NCBI RefSeq assembly: GCF_004335005.1
Contig: NZ_RQRT01000047.1
Coordinates: 1-35,183 of the forward strand
Length of the DNA stretch: 35,183 nucleotides
Direction: 5' to 3'
From: Paracoccus nototheniae
Lineage (GTDB): Bacteria > Pseudomonadota > Alphaproteobacteria > Rhodobacterales > Rhodobacteraceae
The number at the start of each line of letters is the position of its first letter. Within the stretch, counting starts at the first letter, position 1. The position numbers were made by a program, and so were the translations under genes. Positions 1-8,800 of the stretch are shown here, piece by piece. Under the pieces are notes generated by a model. It ran no database searches, had not been told where the DNA came from, and was given only the letters and a program-made list of their open reading frames with translations.

Positions 1-777
1 GTGGCGGCGCTGCAGGGCGGGGGGCGGATGGGCTATGCCGGAGCGGGCAGTTCGGGGCTGATGGCGCTGGCCGATTGTCTTGAAATGGCGGGCACGTTCG
101 GCCTGCCGCCCGACCGCACGCCGATGCTGTTTGCCGGGGGCGCGGACGCGCTGCTGCACATGCGCGGCGCGGTCGAGGATGATCCGGCGCTGGCCCGGGC
201 GGATGTGACCCGCGCTGGTCTGGGGCCGGGCGATCTGCTGCTGGTGCTGTCGGCATCGGGCACCACCCCCTATGCGCTGGAGGCCATGCGGGCGGCGCAG
301 GCGCAGGGCACGCGCGTGGCGGGATTTGCCAATGTCGCCGGATCGCCGCTGCTGGCGCTGGCCGATATCACCGTGCTGATCGACACCGGTGCCGAGATGA
401 TCGCGGGATCGACCCGGATGGGGGCGGGAACGGCGCAAAAGGTGGCGCTGAACATGGTTTCTGTGCTGGTGGGGATCGGGCTGGGCCATGTTCATGACGG
501 GCATATGGTCAATCTGGTCGCCGACAATGCCAAGCTGAGGGGCCGTGCCGCCCGGATCGTCGCCGATATCGCCGGAACCGGCCTTGATGCCGCCGATGCG
601 GCGCTGGAACAGGCCGGGGGCGCGGTCAAACCCGCCATCCTGATCGCGCGCGGCGCCACACCAGAAGGGGCCCTTGCCGCGCTGCAGGCCAGCGACGGCC
701 ATCTGGGCCCGGCTCTGGCACAGGATTTTCACCAAACGCGGCCCGTCAGAGGCCCGATCACAGGGAGACGACCATGA
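1..777 (+). CDS. MurQ-like SIS-domain sugar-phosphate etherase (5' end outside window)
   Basis: The protein resembles N-acetylmuramic acid 6-phosphate etherase (MurQ), a cytoplasmic SIS-domain lyase that releases D-lactate to give GlcNAc-6-phosphate. The visible 258 residues hold the SIS core: GYAGAGSSG near residues 11-19, LSASGTTPY near 83-91, and GSTRMGAGTAQK. This last stretch corresponds to GSSRMKAGTAQK as I remember it from E. coli MurQ. Two acidic residues (about E28 in CLEMAGT and E59 in AVEDD) line up with the catalytic glutamates E83 and E114 of MurQ. About 50-60 N-terminal residues of the family are missing, so the GTG at base 1 is probably an internal codon. The stop overlaps the next ATG (ATGA, 774-777), which couples it to the sugar ABC operon. 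The substrate could be MurNAc-6-P or another sugar phosphate. Confidence 0.72.
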   Translation: MAALQGGGRMGYAGAGSSGLMALADCLEMAGTFGLPPDRTPMLFAGGADALLHMRGAVEDDPALARADVTRAGLGPGDLLLVLSASGTTPYALEAMRAAQAQGTRVAGFANVAGSPLLALADITVLIDTGAEMIAGSTRMGAGTAQKVALNMVSVLVGIGLGHVHDGHMVNLVADNAKLRGRAARIVADIAGTGLDAADAALEQAGGAVKPAILIARGATPEGALAALQASDGHLGPALAQDFHQTRPVRGPITGRRP

Positions 778-2045
778 CCCAACCCTTTCGTCTGGCGCTG
801 CTGGCCAGCACCGTGCTGGCTGGCACCAGTCTGGGAAGCATCGCCAGCGCGCAGGATGTGACGCTGACCATCGAAAGCTGGCGCAATGACGACCTGCAGA
901 TCTGGCAGGACACCATCATCCCCGCCTTCGAGGCCGCCAATCCCGGCATCAGCGTCGTGTTTTCCCCGACCGCCCCCGCCGAATACAACGCCATCCTGAA
1001 TTCCAAGCTGGACGCGGGATCGGCGGGCGATCTGATCACCTGCCGCCCCTTCGACGCCTCGCTGGAGCTGTTCAACGGCGACAAGCTGGCCGATCTGACC
1101 GATCTGGCGGCGATGGCCAATTTCTCGGATGTGGCGAAATCGGCCTGGCAGACCGATGACGGGGCGGCGACCTTCTGCGTGCCGCTGGCCTCGGTCATCC
1201 ATGGGTTCATGTACAACCGCAGCGCGTTCGAGGAGCTGGGGCTGGAACCGCCCGCGACGATCGACGAGTTCTATGCCGTGCTGGACGCCATCAAGGAAGA
1301 CGGCACCTATATTCCCATGGCCATGGGCAGCGCCGACCAGTGGGAGGCGGCGACGATGGGATATCAGAACATCGGCCCGACCTTCTGGAAGGGCGAGGAG
1401 GGCCGCGGCGCCCTGATCGCCGGAGAGCAGTCGCTGACCGACGAGGCCTGGGTCGAACCCTTCCGCCAGCTGGCCCGCTGGCGCGATTATCTGGGCGAGG
1501 GGTTTCAGGCGCAGACCTATCCCGACAGCCAGAACCTGTTCACGCTTGGCCGCGCCGCCATCTATCCCGCCGGCAGCTGGGAGATCGGCGTGTTTACCCC
1601 GCAGATCGACGGCGCCTTCGAGATGGGGGCGTTCCCGCCCCCGGTGATGGCCGAAGGCGATACCTGCTATATCAGCGACCATACCGATATCGCATTGGGG
1701 CTGAACGCGGCCTCGCCCAATGCCGATGCGGCGCGGACCTTCCTCGAATGGGTCGGATCGGCGGAATTCGCCACGCTTTACGCCAATGCGCTGCCGGGGT
1801 TCTTCTCGCTCAATTCCTCGCCGGTCGAGATGGAGGATCCGCTGGCGCAGGAATTCGTCAGCTGGCGCGAAAGCTGCGAGCCGACGATCCGGTCGACCTA
1901 TCAGATCCTGTCGCGCGGCACGCCCAATCTGGAAAACGAGACCTGGAATGCCAGCGCCAATGTGCTGGCCGGGACCGAAACGCCCGAGGATGCGGCGGCG
2001 CGCCTGCAGGAGGGGCTGGCCTCGTGGTACGCGCCGCAGCAGTGA
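774..2045 (+). CDS. Sugar ABC transporter substrate-binding protein (family 1)
   Basis: This 423-residue periplasmic protein should capture a sugar for the permeases that follow. It begins with a typical signal peptide: a short polar start, the hydrophobic run LALLASTVLAGTSLGSIASA, and likely cleavage before QDVTL. The mature part has the hallmarks of family 1 (MalE/UgpB-like) binding proteins: VTLTIESWRNDD, AFEAANPGISVVF, and late aromatic-rich segments such as YPAGSWEIGVF. The ATG overlaps the upstream SIS gene stop by 4 bp, with GGGAGACG a few bases before it. The MurQ-like neighbour suggests an amino sugar or muropeptide-derived sugar as ligand, but the sequence does not define it. Confidence 0.88.
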   Translation: MTQPFRLALLASTVLAGTSLGSIASAQDVTLTIESWRNDDLQIWQDTIIPAFEAANPGISVVFSPTAPAEYNAILNSKLDAGSAGDLITCRPFDASLELFNGDKLADLTDLAAMANFSDVAKSAWQTDDGAATFCVPLASVIHGFMYNRSAFEELGLEPPATIDEFYAVLDAIKEDGTYIPMAMGSADQWEAATMGYQNIGPTFWKGEEGRGALIAGEQSLTDEAWVEPFRQLARWRDYLGEGFQAQTYPDSQNLFTLGRAAIYPAGSWEIGVFTPQIDGAFEMGAFPPPVMAEGDTCYISDHTDIALGLNAASPNADAARTFLEWVGSAEFATLYANALPGFFSLNSSPVEMEDPLAQEFVSWRESCEPTIRSTYQILSRGTPNLENETWNASANVLAGTETPEDAAARLQEGLASWYAPQQ

Positions 2046-2050
2046 CCAGC

Positions 2051-2127
2051 CTGCCCTGACGGGCAGGCGAAAGGCCGGGGGCTTCGCGCCCCCGGACCCC
2101 CGCGGGATATTTTTGTGAAGAAGAAGG
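2051..2127 (+). repeat. Intergenic hairpin element of the GGGATATTT type, copy 1
   Basis: This lies between the binding-protein gene and the first permease. It starts with a small hairpin (CTGCCC-TGAC-GGGCAG, 2051-2066). A perfect 8-bp stem with a 5-nt loop follows (CCGGGGGC-TTCGC-GCCCCCGG, 2075-2095). Then come ACCCCCGCGGGATATTTTTG and an AAGAAGAAG tail. A second copy in the opposite orientation lies at about 34497-34563. From memory, elements of this form are widespread between genes in Rhodobacterales. Inside an operon it could attenuate transcription or protect the upstream mRNA, so that more binding protein than permease is made. That role is inference. Confidence 0.6.
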
Positions 2128-2136
2128 GGCCGGGGC

Positions 2137-3054
2137 ATGGCGGGACGGCGGGCGGTGCGCTGGCATATCGGGGTGTTTCTAGCGCCTGCGGTGCTGGTTT
2201 ATACGGTGATCATGATCGTGCCCTTGCTGGGGACGTTGAACCTGTCGCTGTTTGCCCGTGGCGAGGAGGGCAGGGAGTTCGTGGGTTTGGCGAATTTCGC
2301 CACCTTGTTCGGCGATCCGCGCTGGTCGGGGGCGTTCTGGAACGCGCTTGGCAACAATGCCTGGTTCTTTCTGATCCATATGCTGGTGCAGAACCCGGTC
2401 GGCGTGGCGCTGGCAGCGCTGTTGTCGTCGCCCCGGCTGCGGATGGCGGCGTTTTACCGCACGGCGATCTTTATCCCGACGATCCTCAGTTTCGTGATCG
2501 TTGGATTCGTGTGGAAGCTGATCCTGTCGCCGATCTGGGGGATCGCACCGGGGATGCTGGACGGGATCGGGCTGCGGTCGCTGTTCGCGCCCTGGCTGGG
2601 GCGCGAGGAATATGCACTGACGACGCTGGCGCTGATCTCGGTCTGGCAATTCGTGGGCATCCCGATGATGCTGATCTATGCCGCGCTGCTGTCGATCCCC
2701 GACGAGGTGATCGAGGCCGCCGAGATCGACGGCATCACCGGCTGGTCGCAGTTCTGGAAGATCAAGCTGCCGCTGATCCTGCCCGCGATCGGGATCATCA
2801 GCATCCTGACCTTTGTCGGAAATTTCAACGCCTTCGATCTGATCTATGTCAGTCAGGGCGCCTTGGCGGGGCCGGATTTCGCCACCGATATTCTGGGGAC
2901 GTTCCTGTACCGGACCTTCTTCGGGTTCCAGCTGCAGCTGGGCGATCCGCATATGGGGGCCACCATTGCCACGGCGATGTTCGCGATCATTCTGGGCGGG
3001 GTCTGCCTCTATCTGTTCGGCATCCAGCGGCGGCTGCGCCGCTATCAGTTCTGA
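2137..3054 (+). CDS. Sugar ABC transporter permease (MalF/UgpA type)
   Basis: This 305-residue inner-membrane protein has about six hydrophobic segments, the first at residues 12-32 (IGVFLAPAVLVYTVIMIVPLL). The EAA cytoplasmic loop that contacts the ATPase is well preserved: EVIEAAEIDGITGWSQFWKI followed by KLPLILPAIG near residues 190-215. The ATG at 2137 follows GGGGCCGGGGC, a weak ribosome-binding site, just after the hairpin element. It pairs with the permease that begins 10 bp downstream. Length and topology are normal for the MalF/UgpA side of a CUT1 importer. Confidence 0.9.
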   Translation: MAGRRAVRWHIGVFLAPAVLVYTVIMIVPLLGTLNLSLFARGEEGREFVGLANFATLFGDPRWSGAFWNALGNNAWFFLIHMLVQNPVGVALAALLSSPRLRMAAFYRTAIFIPTILSFVIVGFVWKLILSPIWGIAPGMLDGIGLRSLFAPWLGREEYALTTLALISVWQFVGIPMMLIYAALLSIPDEVIEAAEIDGITGWSQFWKIKLPLILPAIGIISILTFVGNFNAFDLIYVSQGALAGPDFATDILGTFLYRTFFGFQLQLGDPHMGATIATAMFAIILGGVCLYLFGIQRRLRRYQF

Positions 3055-3064
3055 GGGCGCGGGG

Positions 3065-3904
3065 ATGAGCGTCGCCCGCAGATCCATGGCCCGCAGCATC
3101 GCCGCCCATGCGGTGCTGATCACCTATACCCTGATCGCGCTGTTTCCGGTCTTTGTGATCGTCATCAACAGCCTCAAGTCGCGTCGGGCGATCTTTGCCG
3201 ATCCGCTGGCCTGGCCGACGCCTGAAACCTTTGATCCGGTCGGCTATCAGACGGTGCTGCGCCAGGGCGATTTCCTGCTGTATTTCCAGAACTCGATGAT
3301 CGTGACGGTGGCCAGCCTGTTCTTTGTGCTGCTGTTCGGGGCGATGGCGGCCTTTGCCCTGTCGGAATACCGGTTCCGGGGCAACAGCCTGATGGGACTG
3401 TATCTGGCGCTTGGGATCATGATCCCGATCCGGCTTGGCACGGTGGTGATCCTGCAGATGATGGTGGCCGGCGGGCTGGTCAACACGCTGACGGCGCTGG
3501 TGCTGGTCTATACTGCGCAGGGGCTGCCTCTGGCGGTGTTCATCCTGTCGGAATTCATGCGCGGCGTGTCGGACGATCTGAAGAATGCCGGGCGCATCGA
3601 CGGGCTGTCGGAATATGCGATCTTTTTCCGGCTGGTCCTGCCCTTGGTGCGGCCCGCCATGGCCACCGTGGCAGTCTTTACCATGATCCCGATCTGGAAC
3701 GATCTGTGGTTCCCGCTGATCCTTGCGCCGTCCGAGGCGACCAAGACGATCACGCTTGGCTCTCAGGTCTTCATCGGGCAGTTCGTCACCAACTGGAACG
3801 CGGTGCTGGCGGCGCTGAGCCTGGCGATCCTGCCGGTTCTGGTCATGTACCTGATTTTCTCGCGCCAGCTGATCCGGGGCATCACCGCAGGAGCCGTCAA
3901 ATGA
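3065..3904 (+). CDS. Sugar ABC transporter permease (MalG/UgpE type)
   Basis: This 279-residue second permease of the importer has six predicted membrane segments, starting with AAHAVLITYTLIALFPVFVIVI. The loop that normally reads EAA...G...I.LP is degenerate: DDLKNAGRIDGLSEYAIFFR followed by LVLPLVRPA. It keeps the glycine and the LP, but the EAA triplet reads KNA. The reading frame is open upstream from 2846, but that stretch overlaps the previous gene. ATG 3065, preceded by GCGCGGGG, gives the family's usual length. The stop overlaps the next gene by ATGA. Confidence 0.9.
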   Translation: MSVARRSMARSIAAHAVLITYTLIALFPVFVIVINSLKSRRAIFADPLAWPTPETFDPVGYQTVLRQGDFLLYFQNSMIVTVASLFFVLLFGAMAAFALSEYRFRGNSLMGLYLALGIMIPIRLGTVVILQMMVAGGLVNTLTALVLVYTAQGLPLAVFILSEFMRGVSDDLKNAGRIDGLSEYAIFFRLVLPLVRPAMATVAVFTMIPIWNDLWFPLILAPSEATKTITLGSQVFIGQFVTNWNAVLAALSLAILPVLVMYLIFSRQLIRGITAGAVK

Positions 3905-4938
3905 TCAGAGTGCTTGTCGTCGGTCTGGGAAATATGGGGATCAGTCATGCGCTGGCCTATCATCACAGCCCGGATTTTCAGATCGTCGGGCTGGTCAATC
4001 GCAGCGCACCCGATTTGCCAGAGGCGCTGGCGGGCTATGCGGTCAGCCATGATTTCGACGAGGCGCTGGCGCGGCTGCGGCCCGATCTGGTCTGCGTGGC
4101 GACCTATTCCGACAGCCATGCCGATCTGGCGGTGGCGGCGATGCGGGCGGGCGCGCATGTCTTTGTCGAAAAGCCGCTGGCGACCTCGGTCGCGGATGCG
4201 CGCCGCGTGGTGGCTTGCGCGCGGGAAACGGGGCGCAAGCTGGTCGTGGGGTATATCCTGCGCCATCATCCCAGCTGGCAGCGCCTGATCGCCGAGGCGC
4301 GGGCGATGGGCGGGCCTTATGTGTTCCGGCTGAACCTGAACCAGCAATCCTCGGGGGCCACATGGCAGGTGCATAAGGCGCTGATGCAAACCACGCCGCC
4401 CATCGTCGATTGCGGCGTCCATTACGTCGATGTCATGTGCCAGATCACCGATGCCGCCCCGGTCGAGGTGCGCGGCATGGGCCTGCGCCTGTCCGATGAG
4501 ATCGCGCCCGACATGTACAATTACGGCCATTTTCAGGTGATCTTCGACGACGGCTCCTGCGGCTGGTACGAAGCCGGATGGGGCCCGATGATGTCGGACA
4601 CGGCGTTCTTCGTCAAAGACGTGATCAGCCCGCGCGGCGCGGTGTCGATCCGCATGGCCGAGGATGCGCGATCCGACGATATCGACACGCATACGCGCAC
4701 GGCCAGCCTGCGCATCCACCGCGCCGGGATCGGCACGCAGGATCTGGACATGACGGACGAGCCCGGCCACCAGCAGCTGTGCGATGCGCAGGCGGCATTC
4801 GTCGCCCGCGCCATCGGCGGCGATCTGGACCTGACACGGCATATGACCGATGCGGTGGCCTCGCTGGCCGTGTGCCTTGCGGCGGATGACAGCGTGCGGT
4901 CCGGCCGGCCCGTGACGCTGGACCCGGTGCGGATATGA
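3901..4938 (+). CDS. Gfo/Idh/MocA-family oxidoreductase
   Basis: This 345-residue cytoplasmic NAD(P)-dependent sugar or cyclitol dehydrogenase of the glucose-fructose oxidoreductase family has two visible parts. The N-terminal Rossmann fold begins [20 protein letters not shown] and includes the family signature [14 protein letters not shown] near residues 85-98. The C-terminal substrate domain contains [17 protein letters not shown] near 165-181, which holds the usual D...H pair. The ATG overlaps the permease stop by 4 bp and the C-terminus touches the ATPase gene, so it is an integral member of the importer operon. It most likely oxidises or epimerises the imported sugar. The exact substrate is unknown. 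Confidence 0.87.
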   Translation: MIRVLVVGLGNMGISHALAYHHSPDFQIVGLVNRSAPDLPEALAGYAVSHDFDEALARLRPDLVCVATYSDSHADLAVAAMRAGAHVFVEKPLATSVADARRVVACARETGRKLVVGYILRHHPSWQRLIAEARAMGGPYVFRLNLNQQSSGATWQVHKALMQTTPPIVDCGVHYVDVMCQITDAAPVEVRGMGLRLSDEIAPDMYNYGHFQVIFDDGSCGWYEAGWGPMMSDTAFFVKDVISPRGAVSIRMAEDARSDDIDTHTRTASLRIHRAGIGTQDLDMTDEPGHQQLCDAQAAFVARAIGGDLDLTRHMTDAVASLAVCLAADDSVRSGRPVTLDPVRI

Positions 4939-4949
4939 AAGAGGATGCC

Positions 4950-5954
4950 ATGGACGACGCCCTGACCCTGACGCAGGTGACCAAACGCTTTGGCCGCACC
5001 CAGGTCATCGACGGCATCGATCTGAACGTCGCGCCGGGCGAGTTATGCGTCTTCGTCGGCCCCTCGGGCTGCGGGAAATCGACGCTGCTGCGCATGATCG
5101 CGGGGCTGGAGGATGTGACCGCCGGCCAGATCGCCATCGGGGGGCGGCGGGTGAACGAACTGCCCCCGGCACAGCGGGAAATCGCGATGGTGTTCCAGTC
5201 CTATGCGCTTTATCCGCATCTGTCGGTGCGCGACAATATGGGGCTGGCGCTGCGGCAGGCAAGCACCCCCAAGGCCGAGGTTCTGACCGCCACCGACCGC
5301 GCTGCGGACATGCTGTCGTTGACGGCGCTGCTGGATCGGCGCCCCGCCGATCTGTCGGGCGGGCAGCGCCAGCGCGTGGCCATCGGGCGCGCCATCGTGC
5401 GGCGACCGAAACTGTTCCTGTTCGACGAACCCTTGTCCAATCTGGATGCCGCCCTGCGTGTCGCCACCCGGATCGAGATCGCCCGCCTGCACCGCGACTT
5501 GGGCGCGACGATGATCTATGTCACCCATGATCAGGTCGAGGCGATGACGCTGGCCCACAAGATCGTCGTCCTGCGCGCGGGCCGGGTCGAACAGGTCGGG
5601 CGACCGATGGATCTGTACAACGATCCCGACAACCGCTTTGTCGCGGGCTTCATCGGCAGTCCGGCGATGAATTTTCTGGATGCCGGGGCGCTTGGCCTGC
5701 GATCGGCGACGCTTGGGGTGCGACCCGAACATCTGGCGATCTCGGCCGATGGGGGCACCGTGGCGGGCCGGGTCAGCCATCTGGAACGCTTGGGCGGCGA
5801 GACGCTGAGCTATGTCCAGACCGAGGTGCATGGACTGCTGACCGTGCGGCAGTTCGGCGAACATGACCACCCGGTCGACGGGCCGGTCTGGGTCACCCCC
5901 GATCTGGCCCGGGCGTTTCACTTCGATGCCGAGGGGCGGCGTCTGCGGACCTGA
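4950..5954 (+). CDS. Sugar ABC transporter ATP-binding protein (MalK/UgpC type)
   Basis: This ATPase drives the importer encoded just upstream. Visible motifs in order, numbered from ATG 4950, are Walker [10 protein letters not shown] (about 37-45), the Q-loop [14 protein letters not shown], the signature LSGGQRQR (about 135-142), Walker [14 protein letters not shown] and the switch histidine in YVTHDQ. A C-terminal TOBE-like domain follows (LGVRPEHL onward). An in-frame ATG at 4935 overlaps the previous stop, but ATG 4950 has a good Shine-Dalgarno (GAAAGAGG, 4937-4944) at 5 nt and is preferred. It is somewhat short for MalK (334 residues). It is the last gene of the operon; no clear terminator follows. 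Confidence 0.92.
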   Translation: MDDALTLTQVTKRFGRTQVIDGIDLNVAPGELCVFVGPSGCGKSTLLRMIAGLEDVTAGQIAIGGRRVNELPPAQREIAMVFQSYALYPHLSVRDNMGLALRQASTPKAEVLTATDRAADMLSLTALLDRRPADLSGGQRQRVAIGRAIVRRPKLFLFDEPLSNLDAALRVATRIEIARLHRDLGATMIYVTHDQVEAMTLAHKIVVLRAGRVEQVGRPMDLYNDPDNRFVAGFIGSPAMNFLDAGALGLRSATLGVRPEHLAISADGGTVAGRVSHLERLGGETLSYVQTEVHGLLTVRQFGEHDHPVDGPVWVTPDLARAFHFDAEGRRLRT

Positions 5955-6055
5955 TCCGCGCGAGGCGGGCACCGCTGCTTTCAACCAGACCTTGTAGTTC
6001 AGTTCGCAATTCCGCACACTGGCCCGGCAGGAAATCCGATGGGCGGAGTGGCGGA

Positions 6056-7024
6056 ATGTATGACGAGGCCAAACTGGACGACGAGGCCGGACGGCTGGCC
6101 GCCCTGCGCCGCTATCAGGTTCTGGATACCGTCCCCGAGGCCGAGTTTTCGCAGATCGCCGGTCTGGTCAAGGACATCTTTCAGGTCAGTCAGGTGCTGG
6201 TCAACCTGATCGAGCGGGACCGGCTGTGGGTCATGGCGGCGGCTGGCATGGCGCGCATCGAATGCCCGCGCGAGGATTCCTTCTGCACCGTCACCATTCA
6301 GGGCGAGGGGCCGCTGGCGGTGCCCAACCTGCTGGAGGACAAGCGGTTCTGCGACAATCCCTTTGTGCAGGGGGACGCGCATATGCGCGCTTATCTGGGC
6401 GTGCCGCTGACCTCGCCCGACGGCTATAATGTGGGTGCGCTTTGCGTGCTGCACACGGCGCCGCGCAGCTTTTCGGTTCAGGAAGAGGATCTTCTGACCC
6501 GGTTCTCGCAGTTGGTCGTGGCCCAGATGGAGATGCGCCTGATCGCGCAAGAGGATGAACTGACCGGCATCCTGACCCGCCGCGCCCTTCTGCAGCGGCT
6601 GGATGCGGCGATGATGGACACGGCGCCGGTCGGCCTGATGCTGATGGATCTGGATCATTTCAAGACGATCAATGACGGATTCGGCCATGCGGTCGGCGAT
6701 CAGGTTCTGCAGGCCACGGCGCGCGTCATCTCGGACATGGTACGCCATGGCGATGCCTTCGGGCGCTTGGGCGGCGAGGAATTCGGCCTGCTGCTGACGG
6801 ACACCGCGCCGGACGATGTCATGGCGCTTGCCGAACGGATCCGGCTGCGGGTCAGCGAACAGGTGATCGCCCGGATCGGCAAGTCCGTCACGCTCAGCAT
6901 GGGGGTGGCGTTGCGGGGCCCGGGCGACGACCGCACCTCGCTCCTGCTGCGCGGGGATATGGCGCTGTATCAGGCCAAGCATGGCGGTCGCAACATGTGC
7001 GTCTTGCATCCCGGTGCGGACTGA
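6056..7024 (+). CDS. GAF-GGDEF diguanylate cyclase
   Basis: This 322-residue soluble protein is predicted to make cyclic di-GMP. Residues about 25-160 form a GAF-like sensor domain (VLDTVPEAEFSQI, then PREDSFCTVTIQ and MRAYLGVPL). Residues about 168-318 form the cyclase domain: DELTGILTRRAL, DLDHFKTINDGFGH, the active-site GGEEF at 239-243, and LSMGVA. The product-inhibition I-site RHGD (230-233) sits exactly five residues before GGEEF, so feedback control is probably intact. No EAL domain and no membrane segment are seen. The gene stands alone, about 100 bp after the sugar operon, and converges on the minus-strand permease with only 51 bp between them. A very weak promoter-like pair (TTGTAG 5992, CACACT 6015, 17-bp spacing) precedes it. 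Confidence 0.9.
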   Translation: MYDEAKLDDEAGRLAALRRYQVLDTVPEAEFSQIAGLVKDIFQVSQVLVNLIERDRLWVMAAAGMARIECPREDSFCTVTIQGEGPLAVPNLLEDKRFCDNPFVQGDAHMRAYLGVPLTSPDGYNVGALCVLHTAPRSFSVQEEDLLTRFSQLVVAQMEMRLIAQEDELTGILTRRALLQRLDAAMMDTAPVGLMLMDLDHFKTINDGFGHAVGDQVLQATARVISDMVRHGDAFGRLGGEEFGLLLTDTAPDDVMALAERIRLRVSEQVIARIGKSVTLSMGVALRGPGDDRTSLLLRGDMALYQAKHGGRNMCVLHPGAD

Positions 7025-7075
7025 CGGCGCCGGATCGATCCCGCGCCATGCGCCGGGCCGGGGCGATGCGCCCGG

Positions 7076-8800
7076 TCAGGCCCGCCAAGGCAGGGCGGCG
7101 GCGCCCGCACCGGTGACCCGCATCACCGCCTCGGCCAGCGCACACAACCCCATCAGCAGCATCACCGACAGGACCGACACGGCGGCGGCACCGGTGGAGT
7201 TCCCCTCGTATTGCAGGGAAAAGACCATGACGCCCAGGGTCTCGTGCCCCGAGGACCACAAAAGCGCCGACAGGGTCAGCTCGTTCATCGCGGTCATCAC
7301 CACCAGCATCGCCCCCGCCAGCGCGGCAGGCAGGACCGAGGGCGCAAAGATCCGCCCCATCCGGTCGCCCAGACCCAGCCCCACGATCCGAGCGGCCTCG
7401 TCCAGCCCCGGATCGGCGCCTTGCGCGGCCGCCATGACCGGGCGCAGCACAAGCGGCAGGAACCGCGCCAGATAGGCGATCAGGATGATCGCCGCCGTCC
7501 CATACAGCGACACGCCCAGCAGCGGCAGCGGCGGCAGGAATGCCAGGATCATCGCCAGCGCGACGACGGTGCCCGGCACCACCCAGGGCGCCTCGGCCAG
7601 CAGGTCGATGGCCGCCACCGCCGGGCTGGGCCGCCGCGTCGCCAGATAGGCCAAGGGCAGCGCGACCATCGTGCACAGGATCGCCGCCATCCCCGACAGC
7701 ATCAGCGAATTGCCGAAGGCACGCCGGATCGCCGGATTGTCCAGCGCCCGGCGATAGCCGTCCAGACTGGCAACCTCGGCCGAGAACGGCACCCCGATCG
7801 CGGGCACCAGCGACGTCAGGACCAGCGCCGCCAGCGGCAGGATCGCGATGATCGCCACCACCGCCCATAGCAGCGCCTGCGCCCAAAGGGGCGCGGCGCG
7901 GGTGGGGGCAAAGGCGCGCCCGCCCTCGACCCGCATCCGCAGGGATCGCATCAGGACGGCGCGCAGGATCAGCGCCGCCACCGCGATCAGCGTCAGGATC
8001 AGCGCCAGCACCGCCACCTGACCCGCGACCGCAGGCCCGAACCCGTTCAGCCGCTGATAGATCAGCGTCGTCAGCATCGGCACCCGCCCCGGAATGCCCA
8101 GCAAGGCGGGGATGCCGAAATTGCCCACGGCGGCGGTAAAGGCCAGCAACCCCCCCGCGATGGCCGAGGGCAGGACCAGCGGCGCGATGATCCGCGTCAG
8201 CACCGACCGGGGCGGGATGGCGGCGATACGCGCGGCCTCGATCAGATCGGCGGGCACGGATTTCAGCGCCGCCCGGATCGCGATGAAGACCAGCGGCATA
8301 TGTTCGATCCCCATGACCAGCGCGATGCCCATGGGTGAATACAGCGGATTGCCCTGACCCGGCGCAGGCGCCAGCCCCAAGGGCCGCAGGATGGCCGAAT
8401 TCGCGCCGAGCAGCTCGATCCACGACAGGGCCAGCACCTGCGAGGGGATGATCAGCGGCATCAGGATCAGGAAGGACAGCGCCGCCCGGAACCGCATCCG
8501 CATCAGCCCCACCGCCAGCGCCAGCCCCGCCCCCAACCCAAGCGAGATCGCGACCGAGATCAGCGACAACAGCAGCGTGTTGCGAAACGCCCGCCCCGTC
8601 GCCCGCGCCGACAGCGTGTCGCGCAGGACGCCAAGCGGCTGGCCCTGATCACCCGGACCAAAACCCGTCAACAGCAACTGGCCAAGCGGCCAGACCGTGA
8701 TCAGCCCGACATAAAGGCACAGGGCAAGGGCCAGCATCCGCTCGGCCCCGCCCGTCCTTGCATCGCCCAAGAGGCGCAGGGGATGCAGCTTAGCCGCCAT
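7076..8800 (-). CDS. Double-length ABC transporter permease (FbpB/AfuB type)
   Basis: This 574-residue inner-membrane protein has two fused permease halves, each of about six helices. Each half carries its own ATPase-contacting loop: IEAARIAAIPPRSVLTRIIA near residues 213-232, and LDEAARIVGLGLGDRMGRIF followed by PSVLP in the second half. This layout is typical of ferric and sugar-phosphate (FbpB/AfuB) transporters. The frame is open to 8854, but ATG 8800 overlaps the stop of the binding-protein gene by 11 bp and gives the natural start MAAKLHPLRLL. It is the last gene of the minus-strand operon. The likely cargo is an organophosphate rather than iron (inferred from the neighbours). Confidence 0.88.
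   Translation of the reverse strand: MAAKLHPLRLLGDARTGGAERMLALALCLYVGLITVWPLGQLLLTGFGPGDQGQPLGVLRDTLSARATGRAFRNTLLLSLISVAISLGLGAGLALAVGLMRMRFRAALSFLILMPLIIPSQVLALSWIELLGANSAILRPLGLAPAPGQGNPLYSPMGIALVMGIEHMPLVFIAIRAALKSVPADLIEAARIAAIPPRSVLTRIIAPLVLPSAIAGGLLAFTAAVGNFGIPALLGIPGRVPMLTTLIYQRLNGFGPAVAGQVAVLALILTLIAVAALILRAVLMRSLRMRVEGGRAFAPTRAAPLWAQALLWAVVAIIAILPLAALVLTSLVPAIGVPFSAEVASLDGYRRALDNPAIRRAFGNSLMLSGMAAILCTMVALPLAYLATRRPSPAVAAIDLLAEAPWVVPGTVVALAMILAFLPPLPLLGVSLYGTAAIILIAYLARFLPLVLRPVMAAAQGADPGLDEAARIVGLGLGDRMGRIFAPSVLPAALAGAMLVVMTAMNELTLSALLWSSGHETLGVMVFSLQYEGNSTGAAAVSVLSVMLLMGLCALAEAVMRVTGAGAAALPWRA

Noticed and set aside
729..2138. 469-codon open frame on the minus strand
   Set aside because: It lies antisense to the sugar-binding protein gene, which has a signal peptide and family motifs. 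The antisense product is Arg/Gly/Gln-rich without recognisable motifs, typical of open shadow frames in GC-rich DNA.
7025..7075. Possible terminator between the cyclase and the convergent permease
   Set aside because: Only a 5-bp stem (GGGCG-ATG-CGCCC) without a T-run is present, which is too weak to call.
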